The notes under the pieces: model-generated | The model's input: the letters and a program-made list of their open reading frames with translations, nothing else | Database searches by the model: none | Told to the model about the DNA's origin: nothing | Made by a program: the position numbers and the translations under genes | In this document: positions 14,951 to 26,208 of the stretch, piece by piece | Numbering within the stretch: position 1 is the first letter of the stretch | How the letters are laid out: each line of letters opens with the position of its first letter | DNA from: Prunus persica | Taxonomy: Eukaryota > Streptophyta > Magnoliopsida > Rosales > Rosaceae | Assembly: GCF_000346465.2 (NCBI RefSeq) | Contig: NC_034009.1 | Coordinates: 47,423,657-47,487,656, forward strand | Reading direction: 5' to 3' | DNA length: 64,000 nt

Positions 14951-14963
14951 AAACCCTAACCCT
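14951..14963. promoter_or_regulatory. Telo-box upstream of the NSA1-like gene
   Basis: AAACCCTAACCCT, a perfect telo-box, lies 56-68 bp upstream of the start codon (the gene is on the minus strand). In plants these motifs mark ribosomal protein and ribosome biogenesis genes. Confidence 0.65.
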
Positions 14964-15487
14964 CAACGTCTTTGTTTTGTGTTTTTCTTCTTTGTTTTTT
15001 TTTTGGGTCTGAAATTGGGCTACAAATATAAGCCATTAAATATGTTTCCGATGCAACGATGGCACAACTGAGCGGACACAGCAGTGGTTTGGTCTACGCG
15101 TGCTAAATTAGAGGTCTGGATTTCAAAACCTACTCTCTCGGACATTGCTAATTTTAGTTTTGGGCCAATATCTTTTTCTATTTTCAAGTCAACTATAGAA
15201 AAGCCCACCACCCAAATTCTTTTTAGCCCAAACCCATCACCATTAAAACCATTAACACCGGTGCGTTTGAAGGAAATAAACTTGGAATTTTGACAAAAGT
15301 TAGAATTTTTAAATTGAGATAAACTAATTGTTGAGTTTTTTTTATATAACAAAAAACTTTACAAATAAACGTTAAATTCTATGTTTAAATATGTTAGCCA
15401 AACAAAAAACTTTACAAATTTTAGAACATTAATTTCCGTCATTTTAAATTCCATTATTTATGAATTCCTTCGTACTTTTAAATTCCT

Positions 15488-15762
15488 CATCCAAATGCAC
15501 TGTAAATCTTTCAACGGCTCTGGTTTCATCGACGTATTCTTCTTCTTCACCATGTTCTTCTCCTCTCTTATTCGACTTCTTCTTTTTATTCTCTCATTCT
15601 CTTTTCAGCCGCCACAAACTTTTCTCTCTCTCTCATCCAAATGCACTGTAAATCTTTCAACAACTCTGGTTTCATCGACATATTCTTCGTCTTCACTATG
15701 TTCTTCGCCTCTCTTATTCGACTTCTTCTTCTTATTCTCTCATTCTCTTTTCAGCCGCCACA

Positions 15763-15775
<13 letters not shown>
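15488..15775. repeat. 146-bp tandem duplication
   Basis: 'ccaaatgcactgtaaatc' recurs at 15491 and 15637, and the following pyrimidine-rich stretch (ttcatcgac, cttattcgacttcttc, cagccgccacaaac) repeats in step. It lies next to a (TC)n run and the dead Harbinger nuclease. Long open frames here only reflect TTC-rich composition. Confidence 0.85.

Positions 15776-15794
<19 letters not shown>
15767..15794. repeat. (TC)n microsatellite
   Basis: About 14 TC dinucleotides at the end of the Harbinger nuclease relic. Confidence 0.9.
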
Positions 15795-15797
<3 letters not shown>

Positions 15798-16496
15798 CAC
15801 ACATTCCAAAATAATTGTTGTTTCATGGAATTGACAAGAATACATACCTTGTCATGCATATGGATAATTTTTCCATCTCCAATGCATGCAATCAATGATC
15901 CCCAACATCCTAGAAAAGTTGTGTTGTTCCTCAATTGCAAGCAATCTTGCAATGTCATTGTTGTTTTGCAATCTCAAGTACTCATCACCAAAGGTTGCAA
16001 CAACTGCCTTGACAAATCTTTTAAGACTCTCTAAAGCAGTGCTTTCACCAATCCTCACATATTCATGCACATTATCAGCGACATTGCCATAAGCAAACAT
16101 CCTTAGTGCGGTTGTGATCTTTTGAAGGGATGATAACCAAGAAGTCCAGTGGCATTTCCTTTGTTGAATAAACTAAGGATCCTAATTTTCCAATGTGTTT
16201 TTAAGTAGAAGAACAATGTTATGACTCATTCGGAACCTCCTCCAAAATAAATGGCCAGGAAATACAGGTAGATCATCCAAATAGTCTTGATAAAGATTTC
16301 GACCACCTTGAGCTACGTTGCATGGAACGACAACGCGACCTTCAACAAAACCATGACGTCTTGATGTTCTTCCCTTATTAGCTAAATTCTCAGCTTCTAT
16401 TCATGCAAGCAATACATGTTCATATTGTTCATCAAGGACATCGTTGTCGAAGAAAATACTACGTAGAAAACGACTTGCTATAGAACAACACGCCAT
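15795..16496 (-). pseudogene. Dead PIF/Harbinger transposase (HARBI1/ALP1-like nuclease)
   Basis: Reading from 16496 leftwards gives, in one main frame with breaks, the N-terminal half of a plant Harbinger DDE nuclease. Visible pieces are PVFPGHLFWRRFRMS (about 16250), RIGESTALESLKRFVK, FGDEYLRLQNNNDIARLLAIE, the DDE-region motif IDCMHWRWKNYP and GMYSCQFHETTIILE. Stop codons interrupt it at several points (one in the early region, two after the FRMS block, one replacing the Trp after YPYA), and the C-terminal half is missing at the (TC)n run. It is a relic and cannot make an active nuclease. It belongs to the same superfamily as the element at 1971-3150, but no direct link is shown. Confidence 0.85.
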
Positions 16497-17147
16497 AGAT
16501 AATATTGAGAAATGAAGCTACGGAAAAAATGAAGTTAAGATAAAAGAATCAGAAATGAAGGAAATCAGTTTTTTTTAGATTGGGGAAAATGAGTGAATAT
16601 ATGTTCTTAATTATAAATAGACAACATGTCATTTTGAAAAGAAACAAACAATATGTCATTTTGAAAAGAGAAAAAAAAAACTAGCCATTGAAAAATTAGG
16701 GTAATCAAATATTTAAATTTTAAGAAATAATAAAATATTCGAGATTAGAGACTTTCCAGAAAATACTCTAAAGCTGCGAAGTGCTAAAGCTCAGCAGCCA
16801 GGTCCCAACAAGTCCAACTCTGACTCTCACCGTCGTTTAAAAAATTCATTTTCCCTTTTGGAGACTTTGTTTGCCTTCGTTGCCACTGTGGTGTTCTGTC
16901 ATGTATATTCAATGCACCTGGGCAGCCCATGAAATGCGCCTCAACTTTTCCTCATTGATAAACTTGTCCAAGCATTTGTACGTAGACTTTAGATTTGTTA
17001 AGACTAGAGCATTCAATCCAAGCATTTGAAAGCTTCGTGGAGGAGAGGGTCACGTTAATGAGGGGTTCAATCCAACTATTCAATCATTAAAAAAAGTTTT
17101 GGTTAAATAGTGGGATTGAACTATTCTTTCAACCACCTCACCCACAA

Positions 17148-17298
17148 CCCCTCATTATAGCATTCCCGCATGTTAATTAGGTGTTCATAACTTTCATGTA
17201 ATATAGGTGAATTCTCACATTCTGAGCCTTATGAGAAAGGGCCTAAAGGCCTAAGGAAAAGAACCAAAACGAGACCCACAATAGGGCAATTTGATTCT
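17148..17298. repeat. Direct repeat copy 1 (PHT1-upstream-like segment)
   Basis: From 'cctcattatagcattcccgc' to 'gggcaatttgattct' it matches 17829-17990 with small changes. Its last bases resemble 28508-28523 upstream of the phosphate transporter gene. Confidence 0.75.
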
Positions 17299-17401
17299 TG
17301 AACCAAAACTAGATAGATAAAACCGTTTCTCGACCAAGCTCAATAAACACAAATTTTCAAGCTAAATAATTACTTCTTTTTTTTTTTTGGTGGTGTGAAG
17401 G

Positions 17402-17803
17402 AGAACACTGGTTCTAGAGTCGTAGACAACAATCTTCAAATGGGCGATCTTAGATGGGATGAGTTGTTTTGCTTAGGTTTTTCATCTATAATAATTTGGA
17501 GTTAGGTGTACACTAAATATTATTATTTTTCTATAATTGAAATAGTATTTTGGTGTAGTAAACGTAAAATATGATGATCATATCGACTCTTAAGCCATTT
17601 TTTTCTTAACACCAAACTAGATCTAAGTGTAGGCGCAACTTCGTTGAACCGCAGAATTCAGGTGGATGAGACTGTTGCTGGTGCTTTACCTTTATGAAAA
17701 AATAATTTATGCCTTTTGAACTACCTATTATATAAAGTACTTCAAAAATATTACCTATTAAATAATTGATGCTGGTGCATTACTTACCAAACCCATCACC
17801 ATC
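17402..17803. repeat. Segment homologous to the PHT1 downstream flank
   Basis: About 400 bp are collinear with 31172-31568 downstream of the phosphate transporter gene. Shared blocks include 'ccatctataataatttgg' (with minor change), 'gaaatagtattttggtg' and 'aataattgatgctggtgca'. Noncoding. Confidence 0.85.
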
Positions 17804-17828
17804 AAAACACTAACTTCTACTCTTAAAA

Positions 17829-18185
17829 CCCCTCATTATAGCATTTTCGCACGTTAATTAGGTGTTCATAACTTCATGTAATAAAGGTGAATTCTCACAT
17901 TCTGAGCTTTATGAGAAAGGGCCTGAAGGCCTAAGAAAAAGAACCAAAACGATCCAAACCTGACCCATAATAAGGCAATTTAATTACTCATTATGACCCC
18001 AGTTTTATTTTTTAGGGCTTCATGATGATTAAAAGAAAATAAGTTGTAAAATCCTTTGCTTAATAGGATTTGAGCAAAGTGTTGATTTTCAAATCGTTTT
18101 TAACCTTTATTTTAATGTTAATAAATAAATAAATAAATTTGTCTTGATAAAAGTATTTTATTCATCTTGTACATATCCTAGGACT
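17829..18185. repeat. Direct repeat copy 2 plus PHT1-upstream-like segment
   Basis: 17829-17990 repeats 17148-17298. 17965-18185 is collinear with 28505-28735, the region just upstream of the PHT1 promoter (shared 'aaagtgttgattttcaaatc' and 'gtcttgataaaagtatttt'). Noncoding. Confidence 0.85.
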
Positions 18186-18189
18186 AAAT

Positions 18190-19275
18190 AAGTTAAGCTA
18201 ACAGCCTTAGCCTAAAGCCTAATAAGCAGCCACTAAGCTAAATGTCTAATAACTCAAAGGAAAATTTTGAGTTGTTTTCTTCATTTTGATTTCCTTACCA
18301 CTCTCATCTATGAATCAAACAAAAGAAAATTATGGAATATAGAACATTCTTTTCTTTTGCATTCGACATGGATTTTAACCACCAAGCTTTGTGTTAAGCA
18401 AATTTCTGGACTCCTGCAGCCATACCTGTAATCGATATGTTTAATATACTAAGAAACCCCAATTTTCCAAAATTTTCACAATCCAATTTCAAAACTTTTT
18501 TGTACTTTCAAATTTTCACAATTTATTCCTTATCAATAAAAAGTGCCTAATTATGGACTCATTATTGACATGATGTTCGTTTCAATCATACGGGTTATAT
18601 TTAATTTTTTTTTACTTTTGTTACCATCATTATACTACAAAACGCCGAATTCTGCACCACGGATAGCAATTATATTGCAAATACCCTAACTTTATCAAAA
18701 CTGAAATTACATTGAATTACTTACATATTGCCAAATGCAACTTCGGGTTTTCTCAAATATAACAATCGGACATTCGTACTTACCACTTCCAAAATATACA
18801 ATTCACTTTCTCAACAACCTCTTTCATGCTCTTCGCCTTCCTATCCTTGCATCCTTCCAGAGAAAGAGAAAAGAATCGAAGGTCCCGACGAGGTCGAGGT
18901 CTAGTGGTCGGATGAATCCTCGGTCGAAATGGAAGAAACAAGCCCTCTTTTACCTTGAGTGGTCAACGTCCCAATGAATCGGGACGAAATGGGAGCAAGT
19001 ATGAGAAGTTGTAATGCCAAAATTTAGAAAAGCGGTAATTTGAAAGGAAGGAAAAAGCCCTTTTCTTCTTTTTTTCCCCCCCGGAAAAAAAGAAGGTTAA
19101 TGAAAGTTGCGACGAGGGGTCAAGGCCCCCGGGCTTTGTTTGGTTTTTAAGGGTAAAAAGAGAGGTTTTGGGGGTGGTTTAAAAGGTAAAAGGGGAAAAA
19201 ACAAGCGTCTTTTCAAATGGGGGAACAAAAGCACAGGGCAGTTTCCCCCCCCCCCCCCCCCCCCCCCCCTCCCTC
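18190..19275. other. Unassigned DNA with a low-quality tail
   Basis: A small open frame (18735-18977) ends in an Arg/Lys-rich stretch and resembles nothing I know. From about 19020 to 19275 the sequence shows runs of A, G and a C run of about 25 (19246-19271), with doubled letters throughout. That looks like poor base calls at a read end rather than genuine DNA. Confidence 0.5.
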
Positions 19276-21643
19276 CCCCAATTTTTTTAAATGTGGAGAC
19301 AGTCCCAAAATTCCCAAGGGCTATCTTATATCTTCCAACATTTCAATATTCCCCTTTCAAATCAATTCTTCATCCTAAGATTTCCAACCCTTCTTGCAAA
19401 TCCTTTTGTTCATTATACTCCCCACCCTCATGGCATCTCAGCGTGAATTTGATTACACAGCTGAATGGAATAATGAACTTGCAAATGCTGCAAAGGAAAA
19501 CTCATAAATGCACAAAGGAATGTGTAAAACCCGTTTTCAGGCTGTGAGTGAGTGAATGAGTACTTATAAGCAGACACTTGACACTTCTTATTCTAGATGT
19601 GGTAGGTTTTTCTTATTTTCCTTAATTTCTAATTTTGGTTATTTTTTCTTCCTTGGGTTTGATTTTGTTTCTTTCATTTGCAGGGGTAGGCTCTAGTTAT
19701 GTGATTCAAAATCATAGGAAGGAAAAAATGAAGTCGGATGAGCCCTCATCAACACTGCCTCATCCTTTATCAACACTACCTCATGTTTTATCCCAAGATC
19801 TTACAGTATTAGGTGAGTGGAAATCCCAAGTAAACCACTCTCCCTCCCCAAAAATTTTTAAATGTAGAGACAGTCCCAAAATTCCCAACAGCTATATCAT
19901 CTCTTCCAACATTTCAAGATTCCCCTTTCAAATCTTTTCTTCATCCTAAGATTTCCAACCCAGAGCTTTCTTTCAAATCCTTTTGTTCATCATACTCCTC
20001 ACCCTCATGACATCTCAGCGTGAATTTAATTACACAACTGAATGGAATAATGAACTTGCACATGCTGCAATGGAAAAATCAAAAATGCACAAAGGAATGT
20101 GCAAAACCCATTTTCAGACTATGAGTGAGCGAATGGGTACTTATAAGCAGACACTAGACACTCCTTATTCCAGATGTAGTAGATTTTTCTTCTTTTCCTT
20201 AATTTCTAATTTTGGTTTTTTTTTTTCTTCCTTGGGTATGATTTTGTATCTTTCATTTGCAGTGGTAGGCTCTAGTTCTATGATTAAGACCATAGAAGGA
20301 AAATGAGTTGGATGAGCCCTCATCACACTACCTCATCCCCTATCACACTATACCTCACGTTTTATCACAAGATCCTTTCAGTANNNNNNNNNNNNNNNNN
20401 NNNNNNNNNNNNNNNNNNNNNNNNNNNNNNNNNNNNNNNNNNNNNNNNNNNNNNNNNNNNNNNNNNNNNNNNNNNNNNNNNNNNNNNNNNNNNNNNNNNN
20501 NNNNNNNNNNNNNNNNNNNNNNNNNNNNNNNNNNNNNNNNNNNNNNNNNNNNNNNNNNNNNNNNNNNNNNNNNNNNNNNNNNNNNNNNNNNNTTTTAAGA
20601 TTCCTTTTTCAATCTTCTCTTCATCCTAAGATTTCCAACCCAGAGCTTTCTTTCAAATCCTTTTGTTCATCATGCTCCCCAACCTCATGGCATCTCAACA
20701 TCAATTTGATCACACAGCTGAATGGAATAATGAACTTGCACATGCTGCAATAGAAAACTCATAAATGTATAAAGGAATGTGCAAAACCCGTTTTCAGACT
20801 GTGAGTGAGCGAATGGGTACTTATAAGCAAAAACTTGACACTTCTTATTCCAGATGTGGAAGGTTTTCTTCTTTTCCTTAATTTCTAATTTTGGTTATTT
20901 TTTCTTCCTTAGGTTTTATTTTTTTTCTTTCATTTGCAAGGGTAGACTCTAGTTCTGTGATTAAGAACCATAAAAAGGAAAAAATGAAGTCAGATGAGCC
21001 CTCATCAACAATACCTCATCCCTTATCAACACTACCTCATGTTTTATCGCAAAATCTTTCAGTACTAGACGAGTGGAAATCCCAAGTAACCCCCATTTCC
21101 CCCTATTTTTTTAATGTGGAGACATTCCTAAAATTCCTAACGGCTATATCATCTTTTCCAACATTTCAAGATTCCTCTTTCAAATCTTTTCTTCATCCTA
21201 AGATTTCCAACCCAGAGCTTTCTTTCAAAATCCTTTTGTTCATCATACTCCCCACCCTCATGGCATCTCAGCATGAATTTGATTACACAGCTAAATGGAA
21301 TGATGAACTTGCACATGCTGCAATGGAAAACTCAGAAATGCATAAAGGAATGTGCAAAACCCGTTTTCAGACTGTGAGTGAGCGAATGGGTACTTATAAG
21401 CAGACACTTGACACTTCTTATTCCATATGTGGTAGGTTTTTCTTCTTTTCCTTAATTTCTAATTTTGGTTAGTTTTTCTTCCTTAGGTTTGATTTTGTTT
21501 CTTCCATTTACAGGGGTAGGCTCTAGTTTTGTGATTAAGAACCATATGAAGGAAAAAAATGAAGTCGGATGAGCCCTTATCAACACTGCTTCATCCCTTA
21601 TCAACGCTACCTCATATTTTATCCCAAGATCTTTCAATACTAG
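19276..21643 (+). pseudogene. Tandem type-A modules (first two exons) of an unrecognised gene family, four copies
   Basis: Four head-to-tail copies, about 560-690 bp apart, each hold a leader, a 172-bp first exon and a second exon of about 130 bp. First exons begin at 19430, 20007, 20697 and 21260 with MASQREFDYTAEWNNEL-like protein. They end in TGTG and should be followed by GTAGGT. Second exons (19684-19812, 20263 into the gap, 20941-21068, 21514-21643) encode VGSSSVIKNHRKEKMKSDEP-like protein. Copy 1 has stops in exon 1. Copy 2 has lost its donor. Copy 3 has a stop and damaged splice sites. Copy 4 (21260-21431) has an intact first exon and splice sites, but a one-base insertion in exon 2. 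The phase-1 to phase-1 arrangement is conserved. I do not recognise the family. A diverged Myb/SANT-like protein is a guess, based on the W-N-D-E-L and KTHF spacing. Confidence 0.65.
20384..20592. other. Assembly gap (209 N)
   Basis: A run of N inside the second type-A module. Because the modules are near-identical, the true gap size and copy number are uncertain. Confidence 0.99.
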
Positions 21644-21842
21644 GTAAGTGGAAATCCCAAGTTGAATCTTTTTCATCAAGTTAATAGTATTTTCCGTCTT
21701 TTTACTCGATCTGGTGCAAGTTTTGGTTATGTATGCTCATATTGATGTCTAAAAGCTCCCTTTTTTTTCCTTTTTAATACTTTGCTACTCCATGCCTTCT
21801 TTTAGAATCTTGCCACATTTTATTTTCTTCTTGGTTTTGCAG

Positions 21843-24218
21843 CCTCCAACCACCCACTCAATCGAAGGAAAAGGTAGAGGACTTCAAATAAACACAAGAG
21901 GTTTATGAGGGTTGGCTCTAGTTTTGTGATTAAGAACCATATGAAAGAAAAAACGAAGTCGGATGAACCCTCATAAACACTGCCTAAGCCCTTATCAACA
22001 CTGCCTCATGTTTTATCACACGATCTTTCAGTACTAAGTGAGTAGAAATCCCAAGTTGAGTCTTTTTCATCAAGTTAATAGTATTTTCTGCCCTTTTACT
22101 TGATCTGGTGCAAGTTTTGGTTATGTATGTTCATATTGGTCTCTAAAAACTCAATTCTTTTTCTTTTTTAATACTTTGCTATCGCCATGCCTTTTTTTCC
22201 TCCTACCATCCCCTCAACCGAAGGAAGAGGTAGAGGACTTTAAATCAACACAAGAGGTCTTTTAGGGTTGGCTCTAGTTTTGTGTTTAAGAACCATAGGA
22301 AGGAACAAATGAAGTCGGATGAGCACTTATCAACACTGCCTCATGTTTTATCCCAAGATCTTTCAATACTAGGTGACTAGAAATCCCAAGTTGAGTCTTT
22401 TTCATCAAGTCAATGGTATTTTCTGCCCTTTTACTCGATCTGGTGCAAGTTTGGTTTAGTATGCTCATATTGATGTCTAAAAGCTCTTTTTTTTAAATTA
22501 AAAAAAAAAAAACTTTTCCATCACCATTCATTTTTTTAGAAACTTACCATCATTTTATTTTCTTATAGGTTTTGCTGCCTCCAACCACCCCCTCAACCAA
22601 AGGAAGAGGCAAAGGACTTCAAATCAACACAAGAGGTCTAGGAGGGTTGGCTCTAATTCTGTGATTAAGAGCCATGGGAAGGAAAAAATGAAGTCGGATG
22701 AACCCTCATGAACACTGCCTGAGCCCTTATCAATACTGCCTCATGTTTTATCCCAAGATCTTTCAGTACTCGGTGAGTGGAAATCCCAAGTCGAGTCATT
22801 TCATAAAGTTAATAGTATTTTCCGCCCTTTTACTCGTTCTGGTGCAAGTTTTGTTAATGTATGCTCATATTGATGTCTAAAAGCTCACTTTTTTCTTTTT
22901 TTAATACTTTCCTATCACCATTCCTTTTTTTAGAATCTTACCATCGTTTTATTTTCTTCTTGGTTTTGCAGCCACCAACCACCCTCTCAACCGAAGAAAG
23001 AGGCAGATGACTTTAAATCAACACAAGAGGTCTAGGAAGGTTGGCTTTAATTCTGTGATTAAGAACCATAGGAAGGAAAAAATGAAGTAGGATGAACCTT
23101 CATTAACACTGCCTGAGCCCTTATCAATAGTGCCTCATGTTTTATCCCAAGATCTTTCGTCCTCGGTGAGTGAAAATCCCAAGTTAAGTCTTTTTCATAA
23201 AGTTAATAATATTTTCTGTCCTTTTACTCGATCTGGTGCAAGTTTTGGTTATGTATGTTCATATTGATGTTTAAAAGCTCAGTTCTTTTTCTTTTTTAAT
23301 ACTTTGCTCTCACCATGCCTTTTTTTAGAATCTTACCATCGTTTTATTTTCTTCTTGGTTTTGCGTCCTCCAACCATCCCCTCAACCGAAGGGAGAGGCA
23401 GAGGACTTCAAATCAACACAAGCGGTCTAGGAGGGTTGGCTCTAGTTCTGTGATTAAGAACCATAGGAAGGAAAAAATGAAATCGGATGAGCCCTCATCA
23501 ACACTGCCTCATGTTTTATCCCAAGATCATTCAGTACTAGGTGAGTGAAAATCCCAAGTTGATTTTTTTTCATCAAGTTAATAGTATTTTCCGCCATTTT
23601 ACTCGATCTGGTGCAAGTTTTGGTTATGTATGCTCATATTGATGTCTAAAAGCTCAGTTCTTTTTCTTTTTTAATACTTTGCTCTCACCATGCCTTTTTT
23701 TAGAATCTTACCATCGTTTTATTTTCTTATAGGTTTTGCAGCCTCCAACCACCCCCTTAACCGAAGGAAGAGGCAGAGGATTTCAAATCAACACAAGAGG
23801 TCTAGGAGGGTTGGCTCTTGTTCTGTGATTAAGAACTATAGGAAGGGTAAAATGAAGTCGAATGAGCCATCATCAACATTGCCTGAGCCCTCATCAACAC
23901 TACCTGGTATTTTATCTCAAGATCTTTCAGTACTAGGTGAGTGGAAATCCCAAGTTAAGTCTTTTTCATCAGGTTAATAGTATTTTCCACTCCTTTACTC
24001 GGTTTGGTGCATGTTTTCGTTATGTATGCTCATATTAATGTCTAAAAACTTAGTTCTTTTTATTTTTTAATACTTTTCTATTGCCATGCCTTTTTTTTAG
24101 AATATTACCATCGTTTTATTTTCTTTTTTGTTTTGCAGCCTCCAACCACCCCCTCTATCGAAGGAAGAGGCAGAGGGTGTATCATATCTTAGGTGTTCCC
24201 AATATTCTTGTAATCTGA
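21843..24218 (+). pseudogene. Array of seven type-B exon modules of the same unrecognised family, with intact terminal exon
   Basis: Exons of about 195 bp (phase 1-1) recur every 370-400 bp: 21843-22037, about 22200-22372, 22578-22772, 22972-23165, 23367-23540, 23742-23936, and a terminal exon 24139-24218 ending in TGA. They encode ASNHPLNRRKRQRTSNQ, then HKRSRRVGSSSVIKNHRK and a Ser/Pro/Leu-rich part (SSTLPHVLSQDLSVLG). The basic first half looks like a nuclear signal. The introns between them are nearly identical too. Units 1 and 2 carry TAG stops; unit 3 has a TGA and a changed acceptor; unit 4 has a TAG and a 1-bp loss; unit 5 is open but has GCGT in place of the GCAG acceptor; units 6 and 7 have intact frames and splice sites. 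A spliced product of the 21260 first exon plus units 6 and 7 is conceivable; expression is unknown. Confidence 0.6.
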
Positions 24219-24251
24219 TTAGGCGTAATTTCTCTATGGTACTCTGGTTTT

Positions 24252-26013
24252 GTTTATGTAACACCCCGACCCCAAATTTAACCCTTATTTAATTATTTAA
24301 TTATTTAAGGGCATTTTGGTCATATTTTTAACCGGAGAGAGTTTGGGGTAGTGACTAGTATTTTTGGATAGGTCGTACTGAGACGAGTTCATAGACACGT
24401 AGTGGGCTCGAATCGGAGTTGTAACGAGAGAGATATGGTCAAAAGAAGCACAGTGGCATAATCGTTAATATTTTGAAATGGGATTTTTTATAAAATCTGG
24501 TTTTTCTCTCTCTCTCTCCCGCGACTTCTCTCTCTCTCCCGTCGGCTCTCTCTATTTCTCTCCTCGTATCTCCGGCCACCGACCACAGCTGTGGGCGGGG
24601 CCGGTACCAAAACGACCGGGACGACGTCCCCTTCCTTCCCCGACTGTTTCCCGCCGGCGACGCGGCCTGTGCTGGCCGGAAAATGCAAAAAACCGTCGGG
24701 AGGTCATCGAAACTTCAACGCCGTCGATCTCCCTCCTCTGGCCACCATTTTCGTCGACCCAGGTATGGATCTTGAACCTCTCGAGCTGTTCTAGCTGCTT
24801 GTTGGTTGGGTTTTGATCGATTCGATCTCTAGATCACTCGATTTTCGAATTGAAAATCGGCCGAAACTTCGGCCGCCGTGATCGGCCATTTCCGGCCACT
24901 TTTTGAGGTAGGTCCAAGAACAAAAGTGGCCCCAAATAGGGTGTTATACCTAGGGTAGGAGTTTGGAGCCGTGGTTTTGAGATTTTCCTACGAAGCGTTA
25001 TCGCTTTGGGCACCCACGCGCTGCCGGCGCGTGGGCACTGTAGAAAAAGTAGCAATGTGTTCCGATGAGATCCTTAGGTTGTCACGAGTGCGTAGGATTT
25101 CGCGGATCTCAATTCGGACGTCGTTTGACTATCGAACGGATAATCGCATATTGTGCGTTATCCGGGTTCGATAGGTTGGGACCGTTGGATGGTCCCAAAT
25201 TTAATATATGTTAATCTAGGTAATTCTAGGATTGTGTGAAAATTCACGGATTGTGAATCGGAGCCCCGGATGTTAGATTTACCACAAGTACCACCAAGTA
25301 AAATTGAGGTCCTGCGTGGCGTAGGTTTTCCGGCATTGGGACAGGCCCCATACGTGGCGTTGGTTGTACCGGCGTATGGGGAGATTTGTGATATTATGTT
25401 GAGGTCGCACGTGGCGTAGGTTATCCGGCGTGTCGACAGACCCCATACGTGGCGTTGGTTGTACCGGCGTATGGGGAGATATTATGATAGTATGGCATGG
25501 TCGCACGTGGCGTAGGTTATCCGTCGTGTTGACAGGCCCCATACGTGGCGTTGGTTGTACCGGCGTATGGGGAGTTTATATGAAATCCAGAGAAATGAAA
25601 TAAGGTATCGCCCAAGTGTGGAATTGGGTTTTAGGGAAGAACTACGTGTGGCTTGATCCCTCAAGGAGGGTACGTAGGCAGCCTAAGGTTATTGGGCGCA
25701 GCCGCAGACTAAATGTTAGTCATATTTGGTATTTGAATGGTTTGGTAGTTGGTTAGGAATTATTGAAAGGCCGAAGGCCATTTGTGTGAATTGCATGAAA
25801 TTATATTGTGCATGCTGCCAGTTGGGAATATTAAATGCGTTTTTATGCAGGTATAAATTTTGGAAAATGTCCAAATTATAGGGGAGACTCTGCCGAAATT
25901 TCGGCAGGAAGTCTCGGTTTTTAGTAAGTGGGCCTGACATCGGGGTGATGTCAGGAATTCCAAAGGGTTCGTCTCGGATTTTGAGAAAATTCGGGGCGAG
26001 TCCTTTCAGTTTA
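24252..26013. mobile_element. Solo LTR of a Ty3/gypsy-type retrotransposon with target-site duplication
   Basis: The LTR runs from TGTAACACCCCGACC (24257) to CCTTTCA (26008), 1752 bp, with TG...CA ends. The 5-bp target-site duplication GTTTA lies on each side (24252-24256 and 26009-26013). There is no internal domain and no second LTR, so it is a solo LTR left by recombination. It contains a (CT)n-rich stretch near 24505-24560, a GC-rich part and a 95-bp tandem repeat (25302-25574). The assignment to Ty3/gypsy rests on my recollection of such long plant LTRs beginning TGTAACACCCCG. It sits 38 bp beyond the stop codon of the module array. Confidence 0.85.
25302..25574. repeat. 95-96-bp tandem repeat inside the solo LTR, three units
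   Basis: 'ccccatacgtggcgttggtt' and 'gtaccggcgtatgggga' recur three times; 'acag(g/a)cccca' begins at 25341, 25436 and 25532. Confidence 0.9.
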
Positions 26014-26050
26014 TGTGTGAAAATGGTGGTTTGACTAAACATCTTTTAGA

Positions 26051-26133
26051 GTGCATTTTGGTTGTTGGAGGAGTGAGACATCTAACAAGTTAATAGGGTT
26101 GTACATTTTCGTTGAAGGAGGAATGAGACATCT
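26051..26133. repeat. 50-bp short tandem duplication
   Basis: 'gtgcattttggttgttggag' at 26051 recurs with changes at 26101, both followed by 'gagacatct'. Confidence 0.6.
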
Positions 26134-26208
26134 CTTTTTGCCTGTTGTGTGCATCAGTTGTTACTTTAACCTTCTAGTTGTACGATTTGTACTTAACCCT
26201 GAGTGTAG

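Noticed and set aside
15381..16034. 217-codon open frame on the plus strand
   Set aside because: It is made of TTC/TCT-rich tandem duplication and runs antisense through the Harbinger nuclease relic; no protein family resemblance.
20303..20629. Open frames of about 100 codons across the N gap
   Set aside because: Most residues are undetermined, so the frames are an artefact of the gap.
19276..24218. CRISPR-like or satellite array
   Set aside because: The repeated units are 370-690 bp with conserved splice sites and coding phase, in a plant nuclear context.
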